DNA from: Oscheius dolichura
Taxonomy: Eukaryota > Nematoda > Chromadorea > Rhabditida > Rhabditidae
DNA: 64,000 bases
Reading direction: 5' to 3'
Assembly: GCA_932521035.1 (NCBI GenBank)
Contig: OW051494.1
Span: 6,682,001 to 6,746,000, forward strand
The translations under genes and the position numbers were made by a program. This document shows positions 11,702-23,614 of this stretch, in pieces; within the stretch, counting starts at the first letter, position 1; each line of letters opens with the position of its first letter. The notes below the pieces were generated by a model, which was not told the DNA's origin, made no database searches, and worked only from the letters and a program-made list of their open reading frames with translations.

Positions 11702-12190
11702 ATGTTACAGCTGACGCTTAGGACCAACGATGGTGAAGAGTTTTCCGTGGACAAGGATATATTGTGCCACTCGCATCTCTTCAAAAATATGCTCATCGAT
11801 CTGGGAATTGACGGCGACAAGCCGTCCGTCGAACCGCTAACTTTGACGGCCGTGAATGGATGGACCCTGCAAAAGATAATCGACTGGAATGTCACACACA
11901 AGGATCTCCCATTCAGAGAGCTCGGGGAGGATGAGAACCCAAGAGTCGAGCTGACGGAGGAGGACGAGGCCTTGCTGGATGTGACTGACGAACAGCTGCT
12001 GGATATTCTCTACTGTGCTAACTACCTCGATCTCCCCGATCTAGTCGACGCTGTCACCCAGAAGATCGCCAACATGACGGAGAAGCTGTCGAGTGAGCAG
12101 ATCGAGCAATTGTTCGGCCTGAAACACGACGAGGGCGAGGAAGAGAAGGGCCTCCAGTGGTACGATTCTTGCGATGTCTCCCCGTTCTAA
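11702..12190 (+). CDS. SKP1-related SCF ubiquitin-ligase adaptor
   Basis: SKP1 proteins link cullin-1 to F-box proteins in SCF ubiquitin ligases, in cytosol and nucleus. The ORF is 162 codons, intronless, and of normal length (about 163). The POZ fold is seen in LRTNDGEEFSVDKDI and KNMLIDLGIDGDKPSVEPL. The linker helix is KIIDWNVTHKDLPF, and the cullin/F-box face is LLDILYCANYLDLPDLVDAV, followed by KIANMTEKLSSEQIEQLFGL. The C-terminus should end in a WCxxK-like tail, but here reads GLQWYDSCDVSPF, which could alter F-box binding. Nematodes often have expanded SKP1 families, and the missing introns suggest a retrocopy or a family member. It is GC-rich, unlike the CLASP 3' part just upstream. 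An AATAAA signal overlaps the stop codon. Confidence 0.92.
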   Translation: MLQLTLRTNDGEEFSVDKDILCHSHLFKNMLIDLGIDGDKPSVEPLTLTAVNGWTLQKIIDWNVTHKDLPFRELGEDENPRVELTEEDEALLDVTDEQLLDILYCANYLDLPDLVDAVTQKIANMTEKLSSEQIEQLFGLKHDEGEEEKGLQWYDSCDVSPF

Positions 12191-12194
12191 TAAA
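12189..12194 (+). terminator. Poly(A) signal AATAAA of the SKP1-like gene
   Basis: AATAAA begins inside the TAA stop codon of the SKP1-like ORF, and T-rich sequence follows. The 3' UTR must therefore be very short. Confidence 0.55.
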
Positions 12195-12270
12195 ACTTGC
12201 TTTCTTTGTCTCTGTTGTATTTTTGTATTTATTTTAGCAATTCTGTGGTTCCTTCTCTTATTTCTCTCGG

Positions 12271-12290
12271 ATATATATATATATATATAT
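12271..12290. repeat. (AT)10 microsatellite
   Basis: Ten AT dinucleotides lie between the SKP1-like gene and the next plus-strand gene. Confidence 0.95.
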
Positions 12291-12508
12291 CCATAGTCCC
12301 CTAGTCATCCATGTGTTCCTCTCGACTCCAGGCTCGTCTGCCACCCGTCCCCGTCTTCTTCCCCTTTCCCATTATTCCCCTAATCCCTTCGAGCTCTTTA
12401 CCAATACCGTGACCATTTCCCTAACCCTATATCGTTTACGGTGGGTGCCTGTTGTTTTTCATTTTCTTCCCTTCCGGATTATTTTCCAGTGTATCAGACC
12501 TCATAAAA

Positions 12509-12521
12509 CACTCATTTTCAG
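12509..12521 (+). promoter_or_regulatory. Splice-leader-type acceptor before ATG
   Basis: CACTCATTTTCAG abuts the ATG at 12522. No 5' exon is apparent upstream, so this fits a trans-splice acceptor giving an almost leaderless mRNA apart from the spliced leader. The same arrangement occurs before the genes at 25305, 26215 and 43781. Confidence 0.5.
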
Positions 12522-14519
12522 ATGACATCTTCGGATTCCTGCCCTGTGCCTCGCGAGCTGGTCGGAGTGAGCCAGTCTCCCGAGTATCGTCTTCACCCTC
12601 CTAGCCCTGTCTGCGACGGGAGCAGTGGTAAGGAGTATATTATCCCTAGGCTGTGTGCTGGTGGTGAGGCTGAGTGCCGCAGAGCTGGTGGTGGAGCTGG
12701 TGGTGAAGTTGGAGGAGATGCTGTGTGCCGTGGAGCTGGTGGTGGAGCTGGTGGTGAAGTTGGAGGAGATGCTGAGTGCCGTGGAGCTGGTGGTGGAGCT
12801 GCTGGAGGAGAGGGAACTGGTCCTGCTGTGTCCGCTGAAGTCATCGCTGTCTTCAGCGAGATCGCTGGAACCCTCCGGGAGACGTCTGCCGCTCTCGTAA
12901 CGGCCGTCAAGTCGTTCGCCGACATCTTCCGTCCAGTCCGCCACAACTTCCCGGATGAGCTGGCCGAAGATGAGAACGACAAGTGGATGAGGGAGATGCA
13001 CATCGAGCACGTGCCCCTCCACTCGCCCCGCGAAGGAGACTGGAGCAAGGTGCCGGTCCGCCTCCAGAACCGGCTGGCCCCCCTGGACAAGCGCGACCTG
13101 AAGGCAGCCAACTTGATGTCGCCGAATGGGATCGACCGTGGCATCTACCTTCCCAACGACCACGACTACTTCTCCAATGCCCGGGAGATCAGGATGGACG
13201 ACGACGGCCAGGCGCACGTGCCCCCCGAGCTGATGGACGGCGACCGCTACTTCCTCGACGCCGAGTATTACCCGCACCGGATGGAAGGGTTGGCCGTTCT
13301 GATGGCTGAATCGAGGGAGCCGGACCCGACTGCTGCACAAGGCCACCAGGAGCAGGAGAACTGGGCCGAGCCGAACATCTCCGACATCTCTCAAGGCCAC
13401 CAGGAGCTAGAGAAGAGCCCCGAGAAGATGGACACCTCTGCCGACGTCTCCCTGGCTGACCAATCCTTCCGTCCCGCAGTCGACCTCGACTTCTCCATGG
13501 GCCAGGGAATGGAGATGGACTTCGCCGACGGTGCCGCCATGGACGATGATGCCTGGGATCGCCTGGTCCTCGTCCCGCCTGCTGCCGGAGAAGAAGTCGC
13601 AGTTTTTCCGCCGTCTCCTCCGAGGGAGGCCGCACCTGAGGTTAAAATTGTCAATCATCGTGAATAACTCAGCACTTACAGATTGATGAATGGGCCGACT
13701 TCGCTCCTCCGGCCAACAACGAGCAGCTGATGGACTTGAGCTTTGGAGCCGGCGCCGGCGCCGGAGTCGACGATGACGCCTGGGACGCGATGCGTGCTCC
13801 GAGAGACGAAGAACCGGCACCCGTCCTCGCTACTCCTCCTCCGACCGCCAACGAGGAGATGGATGCCAGCTTTGGAGATGCTGCTTTCCGTGCTGGCGTT
13901 CGGGATGAGGCCGAAGCAGAAGAAGCCGGACTTGCAGCCGTAGCTGCTCCTCCTCCCGCCCCCTCGCCTCCCAGGAACAGGCGCCGCCACGCCAGCGAGG
14001 AGCTCGAGTCGCCTGAGCCGAAGAGACCGCGGATCGAAGTCGAAGATGTCGCGCCGGCCGTCGTCCTCGCCACTCCTCCGCCTACCCCATCGCCTCCCAG
14101 GGGCAGGCGCCGCCACGCCAGCGAGGAGCCGGAGTCTCCCGAGCCGAAGAAGAGAAGGACGCCTGATAGGGACGACCCCGTGGAGAGGGTAAGAACTGTT
14201 CATCTTCCTGGAAATAACAAATTATTTGCAGATCAAGGGACACCTCGCCCTGATCCGGAGGACCCTTGTCGAGATTGAGGCGAACTGCGAGGCCTACGAC
14301 GGCAACCACAACCTCCTGGACACGACCGCCGCCCTTACCCGTGCCCAGACCACCCTCCTCCGTCTGCAGAAAACACCAGCAGCAGCCATGGACCTGGCCT
14401 TTGAGAACAGCCTGGACACTGTGGTCCGAAGAGTCGTCCGACTCGCCGCCGCCGTCCCCGCAGCCCCTCCTGTTCCCGCACCCAGGTTGCGCCGCCGAGC
14501 CGGCCTTTACCGGCGTTAA
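12522..14519 (+). CDS. Unrecognised repeat-bearing, probably nuclear protein (637 aa)
   Basis: Three exons (12522-13640, 13682-14188, 14232-14519) join in phase 0 through 41- and 43-nt introns, which strongly supports coding. Residues about 50-98 are a Gly/Ala-rich tandem repeat. A folded-looking region with strong GC-ending codons follows (FPDELAEDENDKWMREMHI to DGDRYFLDAEYYPHRMEGL). Two related acidic modules come next, one with AAMDDDAWDRLVL and one with AGVDDDAWDAM. Then two copies of a Pro/Arg segment contain SPPRNRRRHASEE and SPPRGRRRHASEE, followed by KRPR and KKRR, which look like nuclear localisation signals. The last exon is helical (IKGHLALIRRTLVEIEANCE) and ends Arg-rich. I recognise no family. 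The acidic plus basic-proline layout suggests a chromatin or transcription role, but that is inference. Confidence 0.72.
12669..12815 (+). repeat. 51-bp coding tandem repeat, about 2.9 copies
   Basis: Units begin at 12669, 12720 and 12771. In the gene's frame each unit encodes 17 residues of the type CRGAGGGAGGEVGGD. In the next frame it encodes a Val/Leu/Glu pattern (VELVVELVVKLEEM). Copies 1 and 2 differ by only a few bases, so the expansion is recent; copy 3 is cut short. Confidence 0.85.
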
Positions 14520-15744
14520 GGCCACCGACAGAAGAGTGAGTCCATACTTCTAGTGGGGCAGCTCTTCCAAAATGGAATCCTCCAACATTTTCTTGACTGC
14601 CCGCTTCTTGAAGTCGTTGCCACTGCTTCAGACGACGCCAAACCAAAAAAATGTCACGTCTTCAACACGAGCGAGGTGTTTTTACAAGCGAAAAAACGCG
14701 AATTCTGTAATGGGCGGCCAATTCAAAAAGGAATAGAAAAGGGAAAACGAGGAAACGATAAATAACAACATATATGTTTCAGTCCGGCCGCGAGAGAGCA
14801 GCTGCCGTCCAAATGCCAGCGTGGTTGGAGGACGAGAAGAGCGGCTACAAAAGATGGGACCAGCAACAACTACGACAACGACAATGGCTGGTGAGACGAT
14901 GCCAAGCCGGGGCAGGCGAGAGAAGTGGCCGAGAAGTGACTCGACGCCGGGACGACGCCTAGAAGGATCGAGGTCCCGCTGGAGGAGACGGAGAGTCTTC
15001 TGCCGCCGACTCGTTGCTGTGATTCTGAAAAGGAGAGGAAGAACCCGTCGTTTGGGATCAGGAGAAGGCCCCCTCTTCTTAAATTTGAGGTTTGCTACAA
15101 AAGGAATAGTCAGAACTGGGTCCTCTTCAGACTTGCTGCTATGGATCCGAGGGAATCTGTCCGAGGAGCCGGCAAGAGGAGGGACAGCTGGGAAAGAGGA
15201 GATGGGACGGGACAGCCAGGTTCATCTCCACCTCTGTTCCCACAATAATCAGCCATTTTCAGATTTCAGCCTGGTCTTGTCCCTCAATCGCGTCCCATCA
15301 TCGTGTCCACCCTCAAGACCGGCCACCAGCTGCGGTGAGGGAAGTAGCCGGGGCCGTCTGCCCGGTCGAATTGGACATCTGCCCGGAGTCGGTCAGTTAT
15401 CCTCCTCCTTCCAGTTAATAATTCTATCTTTTTCAGTATGACGACTCTTCTTCTTCATTTTATCCGAAAATTCTAAAAGGAGAAACTGGAAGGAGTAAAA
15501 TTGGTACGCGCCGATGGTCCTGTTCGACCCCCGCCGTCTCAGGTAGGTTTTCCTTTTTTTCTCCCCATTCCACCTAGAGGGGGCCTTTTCTTATGTGTCC
15601 AAATGCCGCGGGAGCCTTTTTTTTCTTTTTTAAAAGATGCCCAAAGGGCCATCAGCCATCCGCGGAGTCCACTAGGAGCCCTCCAGGCCATCCCCTCTGT
15701 TTTCCCGTCTGGGGTGGCCAAAGCACCGGCTAAGACTGTCTGGG

Positions 15745-15825
15745 GGGAGAAGATAAAAAAAGAAAACAAAAGAAAAAGAAAAAAAAAACAAAAAAAAAAC
15801 AAAAAAAAAGAAAATGTCCAAATAA
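15745..15825 (+). repeat. Poly-purine (A-rich) tract
   Basis: This is a long run of A with scattered G and C in the plus strand. A matching pyrimidine tract lies about 1 kb downstream (16790-16875), so the two could pair as an inverted repeat of low information content. Confidence 0.7.
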
Positions 15826-16789
15826 TGAAAGCCCTCGACGCCGCCGCCACCACACCAAAGGGGGAGACAGGAGGAGGACGAAGAAAGGAGATGAACCCGA
15901 GCTAGGAGGATGACAAGGAACATTTTGAACCGCCGAAGCCGAAGCACAAGGATCCACAGTTGAAGCCGGAAATACTTCAGTCGAAAGGAGCCACTACGTC
16001 ACCGGATAAGCAGGATTTCTGAAAATAAAGGGAGCAGCGAAGATTTAAAAAAAAAGGAAAAGAAAAAAATAAAGAAGCGCTTCCGGGACGGGGGCTCTGA
16101 CCAGGTAGCCAACGGCCATGCTGCATCGAGTCGCCGGGTGTGCCCCTCCGGACTCCCCCCGCCACTGGGACGACCCACCTCTGCGAGGGATTAGACCCTC
16201 CACGTGGACCCCTTTCGGCACCCGGAGTTTGGCCAAAAGCCAGTGGCCACCTCGTCGATCGCTCTGCTCATGCAACTGGCACCTGCCAGAGAGCCAGGTC
16301 GCCTCGGTCATCCCCTAACCCACCCACCCCCTGCCGGAAACTTTGAAACGAGCCGACGGACATGAAGCAGACAGAAGAAGACGATCCAATGGGAGAAGAG
16401 AAGCCGGCCAACGGACCTCAGCCAGACAGCCACGTCAAGGAGGAACTCGACAAGAAATTCGACAGGATGCCAGACAAGCTGAACCCTGTCTTCCCCGGAA
16501 ATCCGAATGAAGAGCATGGAAAGAAAACAAAAGAAGGACTATTAAAAAATGAAAAAAAAAGAAAATAAAAGCAAAACAAAACAAAAAATAATAGCCCCCG
16601 GACAGTCTACCACCGCTAGCCCCCCGGACATACTCCTCTCCCAAAATGGCCGTGTTTGGGGTGTCCTAGCCGCGGTGGCTGGCCATTTCTGTTACCGTAA
16701 AAGGCTCCCACAACGGCTCTTCTCTTTTTTTTCTCCAGGCGGTCCCCCTCTAGGTGGTGGGCGGGAATGGGGACGATCTGGTCCCCTTC

Positions 16790-16875
16790 CCCCCTTTTCT
16801 CTCTCTTTTCTTTTTTCTTTTTTCTTTCTTTTTTTATTTTTTTTTATTTTTTTTTATTTTTCTCTCTTTTTTATG
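16790..16875 (+). repeat. Poly-pyrimidine (T-rich) tract
   Basis: Mostly T with some C and isolated A. It is complementary in character to the purine tract near 15.8 kb. No gene is associated with it. Confidence 0.7.
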
Positions 16876-17239
16876 TATGTACTCTTATTATTTTATGTTT
16901 TCGTGTGCGCACTGCGCCTAATCGGCCGCGTTTAGATAAGTTCGGTAGATGGCCGGGTGGCGGACGACGGGAGACTGCGGATGTCTCCTCCGGAATCACT
17001 CTGGTTGATGGTAAGACGAGGAGAAAATGATAGACCAGAGTTGTTTCAGGGATGGGCTCCTTGATTCGGCGACGATGACCGCTCTTCTCCTCGTCTCACA
17101 GGATGAGCCAAGAATCCTCAAAATGCCCACTGATAATGTTTTTATTCAGGGTATGGATGATTGATGGGTTGAATTGGCGGAGTCGAGCATGGCAGACGGT
17201 ACCAGATGATGCCTCCAGCACTTGGATTCTTCGACGGCC

Positions 17240-17550
17240 AAAGATGAGCCTTCTGTCCTGTCCACTACACACTGAAAGTCTCTTTCCAGGATGCCGCCCT
17301 TTTTTCCGAGGAGCAATGGTTCGCTCCGATTCCTGTGAGACGTCCCCCTACTTTCAAAACAAAGACGAGGAGGAGGAGGACGAATGCCGATGAGAAGAAA
17401 AGAAGGAGGATGAATAGAGGAATAGAAGCGAAACGGGATCTGTGCCAGGTGGTGCCCCCGACCCCCCGCGATTCCCTTTCCCGCTGCCGTAAAAGATGAG
17501 TCTTCTGTCCTTTCTCCAGCACACTGAATGTCTCCTTTCAGAGTGGGCAT
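17240..17550 (+). repeat. Imperfect direct duplication
   Basis: About 53 bp starting at 17244 (AAGATGAGCCTTCTGTCCTG) recur at about 17492 (AAGATGAGTCTTCTGTCCTT), with matching downstream CACACTGAA(A/T)GTCTC. The spacing is about 250 bp. It is probably a local tandem duplication that has diverged. Confidence 0.6.
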
Positions 17551-19021
17551 CCTCTCCTCGCCCAGTGAACATCCACCTCCGCCTCTTCAAACCCGTAAAC
17601 CCTGGTCGTCTGAGTGTGAGCACAGCTGAACTTGTGAGAAGGCCGTTCTGCTCTAGCCCGGTGCTGTCCTTCCCATGTCTTCCCCGAATCGCATATCCTT
17701 GGCTATCTGTCCTTGCTGCCCGAGCGAGAAAACGAAGTCCCCCGAGGTGAGATGGAAAGATGCTTTCGGCTCTGGGAGGGCAAGTTCAACTGAAGGATGA
17801 GCAGAGATTCCAGGTGAAAGGAGGAGGAGGAAGGACGACAAAGGGATAACAACGCAGAAGGTGGGTTGATGTCTTTTATTAAAAACGGTGCCATTCCCCC
17901 AAGACCCTTGTACTCCTCGGAGCAATTTTCTCAGAAAAAAATGACTTTTTGATCACTTGAGTAAACTCCTTCTAAAAAAATTTGGACACTGGCATACGAG
18001 ACACCAATTAAAAGGGAAGCGGAAGGAGAAGGAGGGGGTCTCGGTAATCGCTGGGACAGTGTTCAATACAGGTTGGCCGACACTCCTCCTTCGAAGCGAC
18101 TCGAAAAATGAGCTGTCCTCCTCCAGTACCGGAGGAAGAATGGTATTTGCAGCTATAAGATAAGACTTTTTCTTGGAATCCAGGCTAAATGGGAATTCCC
18201 TGCCCTGTCCCACTTTCTTTTGCCCAGGGGGACACCAAACAGAGGAAGGGGTGAGATTTTCACCCTGACGAGGTACGCAGCCTTCTTGAGCAATCTACTC
18301 GTGCTTGTCTGGAGCACCTCCTCAATCAAGAAGAATTAATACTTTCCGGGGGATTTGGCTGTAGTAAGGACAGTGCCCCCTCTTTCAAACGGCCAAAAAC
18401 ACGGGACCGACCTGTCAGTGCACTCGTGGTGGACTCCGAGGACAGACACGGAGGGTAGAACCATTCTGATCAAGAGAAAAACTCTCTCACACTTGTCCTC
18501 CCCTCTGGAGAGTACCCGAATGCCGTCCTTGGACACTCTCCTGCCCTGTCATTTTGTACCTGTAGGTTCTGGGCATCCGCTGGGGCCTTCCCTCGGCTAC
18601 CATACGATTTCCCCTTTTCAAAATATCTAGTTTTTTCCCTTGATCAGAATAACACATAAATCTGAAGCTCCAAAATAATGGGGAGCCGCTTAGCTTCGCA
18701 GGAAGACATCCATCGTAGCAATTTTTGAAAGGGGACGGCATTTCAAACTTTTCCTCTGGAGAATCAAACTTTCAACAAAAAATAGCCCGTTGGTTACTAC
18801 ACACCAACAGTAAACTACGGGAGACGGGGAATTCGCAAATGATACCCTGGGCACAAAACTAGGGGAAAGGGCTTGTACGCCTATCACAAAAGAGGTCATC
18901 ATCTTCTTGAGGTTCAGCCTGTTCGGACCTGTGCGTATCCCCCCGCCGCCTGACTGGCCACCTCTCTTCTTCCCTTTTCGGCATCTTCTGCTCGTTTTCT
19001 CCAAAATAGGCATTTTTCTAG

Positions 19022-19567
19022 CTCTGATCCCGGCCACGTCCTGTTCCATCGGATTAGCCTCGACAAGTCTCGACGGATCACAGTGCGGCCGGCACGAAGT
19101 ACTTTCTGGACGAGGCCAACTCGTCCAGGCGGATCAGTCGAGAGGTGTCTCTCGTTGTCTGCCAGTTGGTGTCCCTCGATCCGGTGTACGTGGCCTGGAC
19201 CATTGCAGGGTAGAAGGCCGATGGGGTGCTTCTTCATCGCGAGTCTACAAGGAATGTGCTCGATGCATGGCTCTTCTCCGGCCTGCCCAACTTGGTCACT
19301 TCAGACGGCATAGAGCGACGCGGACGTGCGGCAACCGCTGAAACGTCAAAATTTTCTGTCGCTCCAACGGGAAGAGCCAACGACCAAGCTCCCCTTTCTC
19401 TACCCTACCTTTCAAAAGGTTATCCCGGCTGAATCCTGTTCAATCGGATTAGATCTCGACAGGTCCTGACATGTCGACGGCTCTCAGAGTGACCGCGACG
19501 ACGCACTTCCTGGACGAGGTTTAATCGTCCAGCCGAGTCTCTTCTCTTCTGTTTGACCTCAGCATGC
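19022..19567 (+). repeat. Direct duplication of a coding-like segment
   Basis: The segment at about 19022-19165 recurs at about 19423-19567. Shared landmarks are ATCCCGGC, TCCTGTTC(C/A)ATCGGATTAG, TCGACA and CTTTCTGGACGAGG / CTTCCTGGACGAGG. In the first copy one plus frame reads KYFLDEANSSRRISREVSLV and continues open for about 40 codons. In the second copy the same frame meets TAA just after FLDEV. This looks like one exon and a decayed copy of it. I do not recognise the protein. Confidence 0.5.
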
Positions 19568-20299
19568 CAGCACAAACCACTGCTCGTTCTCTTCTTCTCG
19601 GTGGCTATCCTTCTCCAATTCACTGCGAACCAGTGCCGGCGGGTGTTGTTGTGCTCTATCTTCTCGGTCCCTCACTGTACCGTCGTCCCGCATCCCGTTG
19701 TCTCGACGGTGTTCGTCATGACATCTTGATTCCTCGCGGTGGCACCTCCTGTCTCCTCTCCGTTCAAGATTGCAAGGCAGCCAGTCGGGGCAATCTCTTC
19801 TCACAGCCTTTGGGTGAATATAACGTTCCTTCAGTGGCTGTCTTGTGGAGGACAGAGGGAGCAGTGAAGAAGACGTGACGAGAATCATCCCATCCCGTAC
19901 AGGCTCGACTTCTTCCACGTTCTGAAACGTCTTTTTCATTTGATATCCACAGCGAAATTAGGCACAGGCCCGAATCGGAATGGGATTCTCTTCTCGTGGA
20001 ATTCGAGGGGGAGAGATGGCTCTGCCAAGGATACTCAGTGTTTTCGGTAGGTAAGATGCATTGGGAGATAGGTTTCGCGAGGTAGATTGGTAGTCTTTAT
20101 GCCAGCCTCTAGTGGCTGTATCAAATGGATAATTTCCTGCCGGAATGCCCCATGATGATGGTCTTACAGCGGCTCCCGAGGGGATAGTCACAGAAGGGCG
20201 ATTCGGATAAACGGGCAGACCTGTCTACAGTAATTGATCCCTTCCAAATGGCCGCGCACTGTAGACAAGTCGGGCTTATTTCTTATTAAACGAGCGGTT

Positions 20300-20850
20300 G
20301 TTTTTTCAAACATTTTTGGGCGGCATAGATATTCAACTTGGTGTCGATGAAGGGCGACGGAAAGAGTGCTGGGATATGGTAGACGAACAATCTCCTCGTA
20401 AAATAAAGGGGTACGAACCGAAGGCCAGGTAGAAGGGTGTTTCTATGGTCTGCTATGCTTCCTTTGTCGAAGATGTTTGTGTAGTCGGTTCACATCAGAC
20501 AAAATCCTAGGAATCTTCCACCAGCAGTCGAAGACCTGAAAATGGGAAAAGACGAGCGAGAGTCAATAGAGGAGGAGGATGACAAGGAATGAATATTTAG
20601 AATGAATTTAGCCAAAAGAGTTGTATCAATGTTTCGAGCACTTCCAGTCTCCCCTTGGCGATGCCCGGATCCATCTGTGCTGTTCCAAACACCGCTGTGG
20701 ACACAGAGGATGCACGGGACATCGGGGGACCGGGCCGGGACGCCTTCTCCAAAAAGAGAGGCTGGCACCAGAGGCGGATTCCCTGGTGGCCAGTCCCATT
20801 GGCCGTCTCTACTACCCGATTTTTAGACAAAAAAGAAACTACCCGAATCA
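20300..20850 (-). CDS. Candidate minus-strand exons, unrecognised
   Basis: An exon-like stretch starting VFDCWWKIPRILSD follows a clean TTTTCCCATTTTCAG acceptor (near 20535 on the plus map). It can be spliced through a 41-nt intron to QTIETPFYLAFGSYPF. Upstream, SVSTAVFGTAQMDPGIAKG is open in a compatible frame. Downstream, LFVYHIPALFPSPF is open in a third frame. No start or stop could be fixed, and the plus strand is also open here (101 codons, 20621-20926). It may be a real gene or a decayed one; the coordinates are only the extent of coding-like sequence. Confidence 0.28.
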
Positions 20851-21365
20851 ACGGGACGCGTCATTTTATGTGGATCGGAGCCCACAACGCGATTTCCTGT
20901 CGGCCCCGGAGGAGCCAGAGGCATGACAGGGGCGCCGGCCTCGGGAAGAGGTCCTGCACGTTCTTTGTTATTTTTGGAGTAAATTTGCAGTAGGTAACAA
21001 TGAAATTGACCTTGTGCGGCAGACAGAGGGAAAGACGACCGCACCACTGGGAAGCAGGAGAAAAAGGCGGGAAAATGGCGAAGAACAACACCTGGATTCT
21101 GACTGGTCTGGGCGTGTGGCGGATAATGTTTCTCGGACCCAGACTTGGAATGTTTCTACAGATTTTGAATTAGGGGAAAATGTAGAAATGGCAAAGGTCA
21201 TATATTGCGAATAAAGAAAGACGGGTGGTAAAAGAGCTACAAGGAGCCTCGCAGGTCTAGGCCTGGCCCTCCCTTCATGAATCAAATGGACCACCTCCAA
21301 AAAAGATTGGTGAATATTCATTTTATGCCAGATACGTTGTCGTTGTACGGGGTGTTTGTTCTCTT

Positions 21366-22989
<1,624 letters not shown>

Positions 22990-23614
22990 GGCTGCTGAAT
23001 AACTTTTGGATATAAAAATAAGAAGGAGAGGAATGAAAAATATATTTTACTTAAATTGCAACAGGAATGGATTTTTGGAAATGGGAGGGAGTAATATACA
23101 ATTTCTTGTTTAGAAGGAATTTTTGAAGAAAATTGGCTATAAATAGATGTTTGGGGGTGGTAAACCTAGTCATAGGCGACCAAATACAATTATCTTTTCA
23201 AAAAATGTCATTCACTCTAAGGATATTGTTCAATTTCCAGATGGTATGAATCAATGCGTGACGGTGTAAGTAAGAATGGTTGCGGGGTTGATAAGTACCT
23301 GGGAGGAAGGCGAAAGAGACAGCCGACTGGGAGGAAAATCAAAAAGAACGGGCGAAATGAAGAGACGGAGACATGAACCATCGGCGACAGTCTGGAGCCA
23401 TTTTGCAGCCATCTGGTCCGGCGGGAAGTGAGGATTTCTTTCCTGCTAGTACAATAGTACAATAAAGCAACATTTGTCAGTCATAGAATTTATTGCAATA
23501 AATTATCTCTTACAAACTTTTATACATCGCTGGAGTGGCTATTCAAGTAACAGCCAATAAAATAAAACCACTCGTACACTATTGAAAAGAACATGACCGG
23601 TATCTTGAGGACCA
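22990..23614. other. Spacer between SMAD 5' end and HADHB 3' end
   Basis: This AT-rich stretch marks the start of the second AT-rich block. It should hold the SMAD promoter and the HADHB 3' UTR. No gene was supported; a short minus-strand ORF at 23217-23462 has no recognisable features. Confidence 0.5.

Larger units (their letters stand above)
14520..20290. other. 5.8-kb repeat-bearing region without a recognised gene
   Basis: No exon chain could be followed with confidence. Purine-rich runs lie at about 15745-15825, 16045-16075 and 16510-16590, and a pyrimidine-rich run at 16790-16875. A 25-codon minus-strand exon-like end (NDFKKRAVKKMLEDSILEEL, stop at 14550) looks coding but has no visible partner. 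Short spliceable plus-strand bits occur near 14775-14890 and 15120-15350. Imperfect direct duplications occur at about 17244/17491 and 19022/19423. Several ORFs of 90-130 codons are open on both strands at once, so I could not choose between them. The best reading is decayed gene copies or rapidly evolving genes plus simple sequence. Confidence 0.4.

Noticed and set aside
12593..13144. Long minus-strand Pro/Ala/Ser-rich ORFs opposite the 12522 gene.
   Set aside because: They are the mirror of GC-rich codons in the plus gene; the plus strand has three in-phase exons.
15745..16875. Poly-A and poly-T tracts as ends of a retroelement.
   Set aside because: No reverse transcriptase, integrase or target-site duplication was seen between or around them.
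19559..19939. Overlapping ORFs of 104 codons (plus) and 126 codons (minus).
   Set aside because: Both strands are open at once, no motif or splice chain favours either, and the region lies next to a decayed duplicate.
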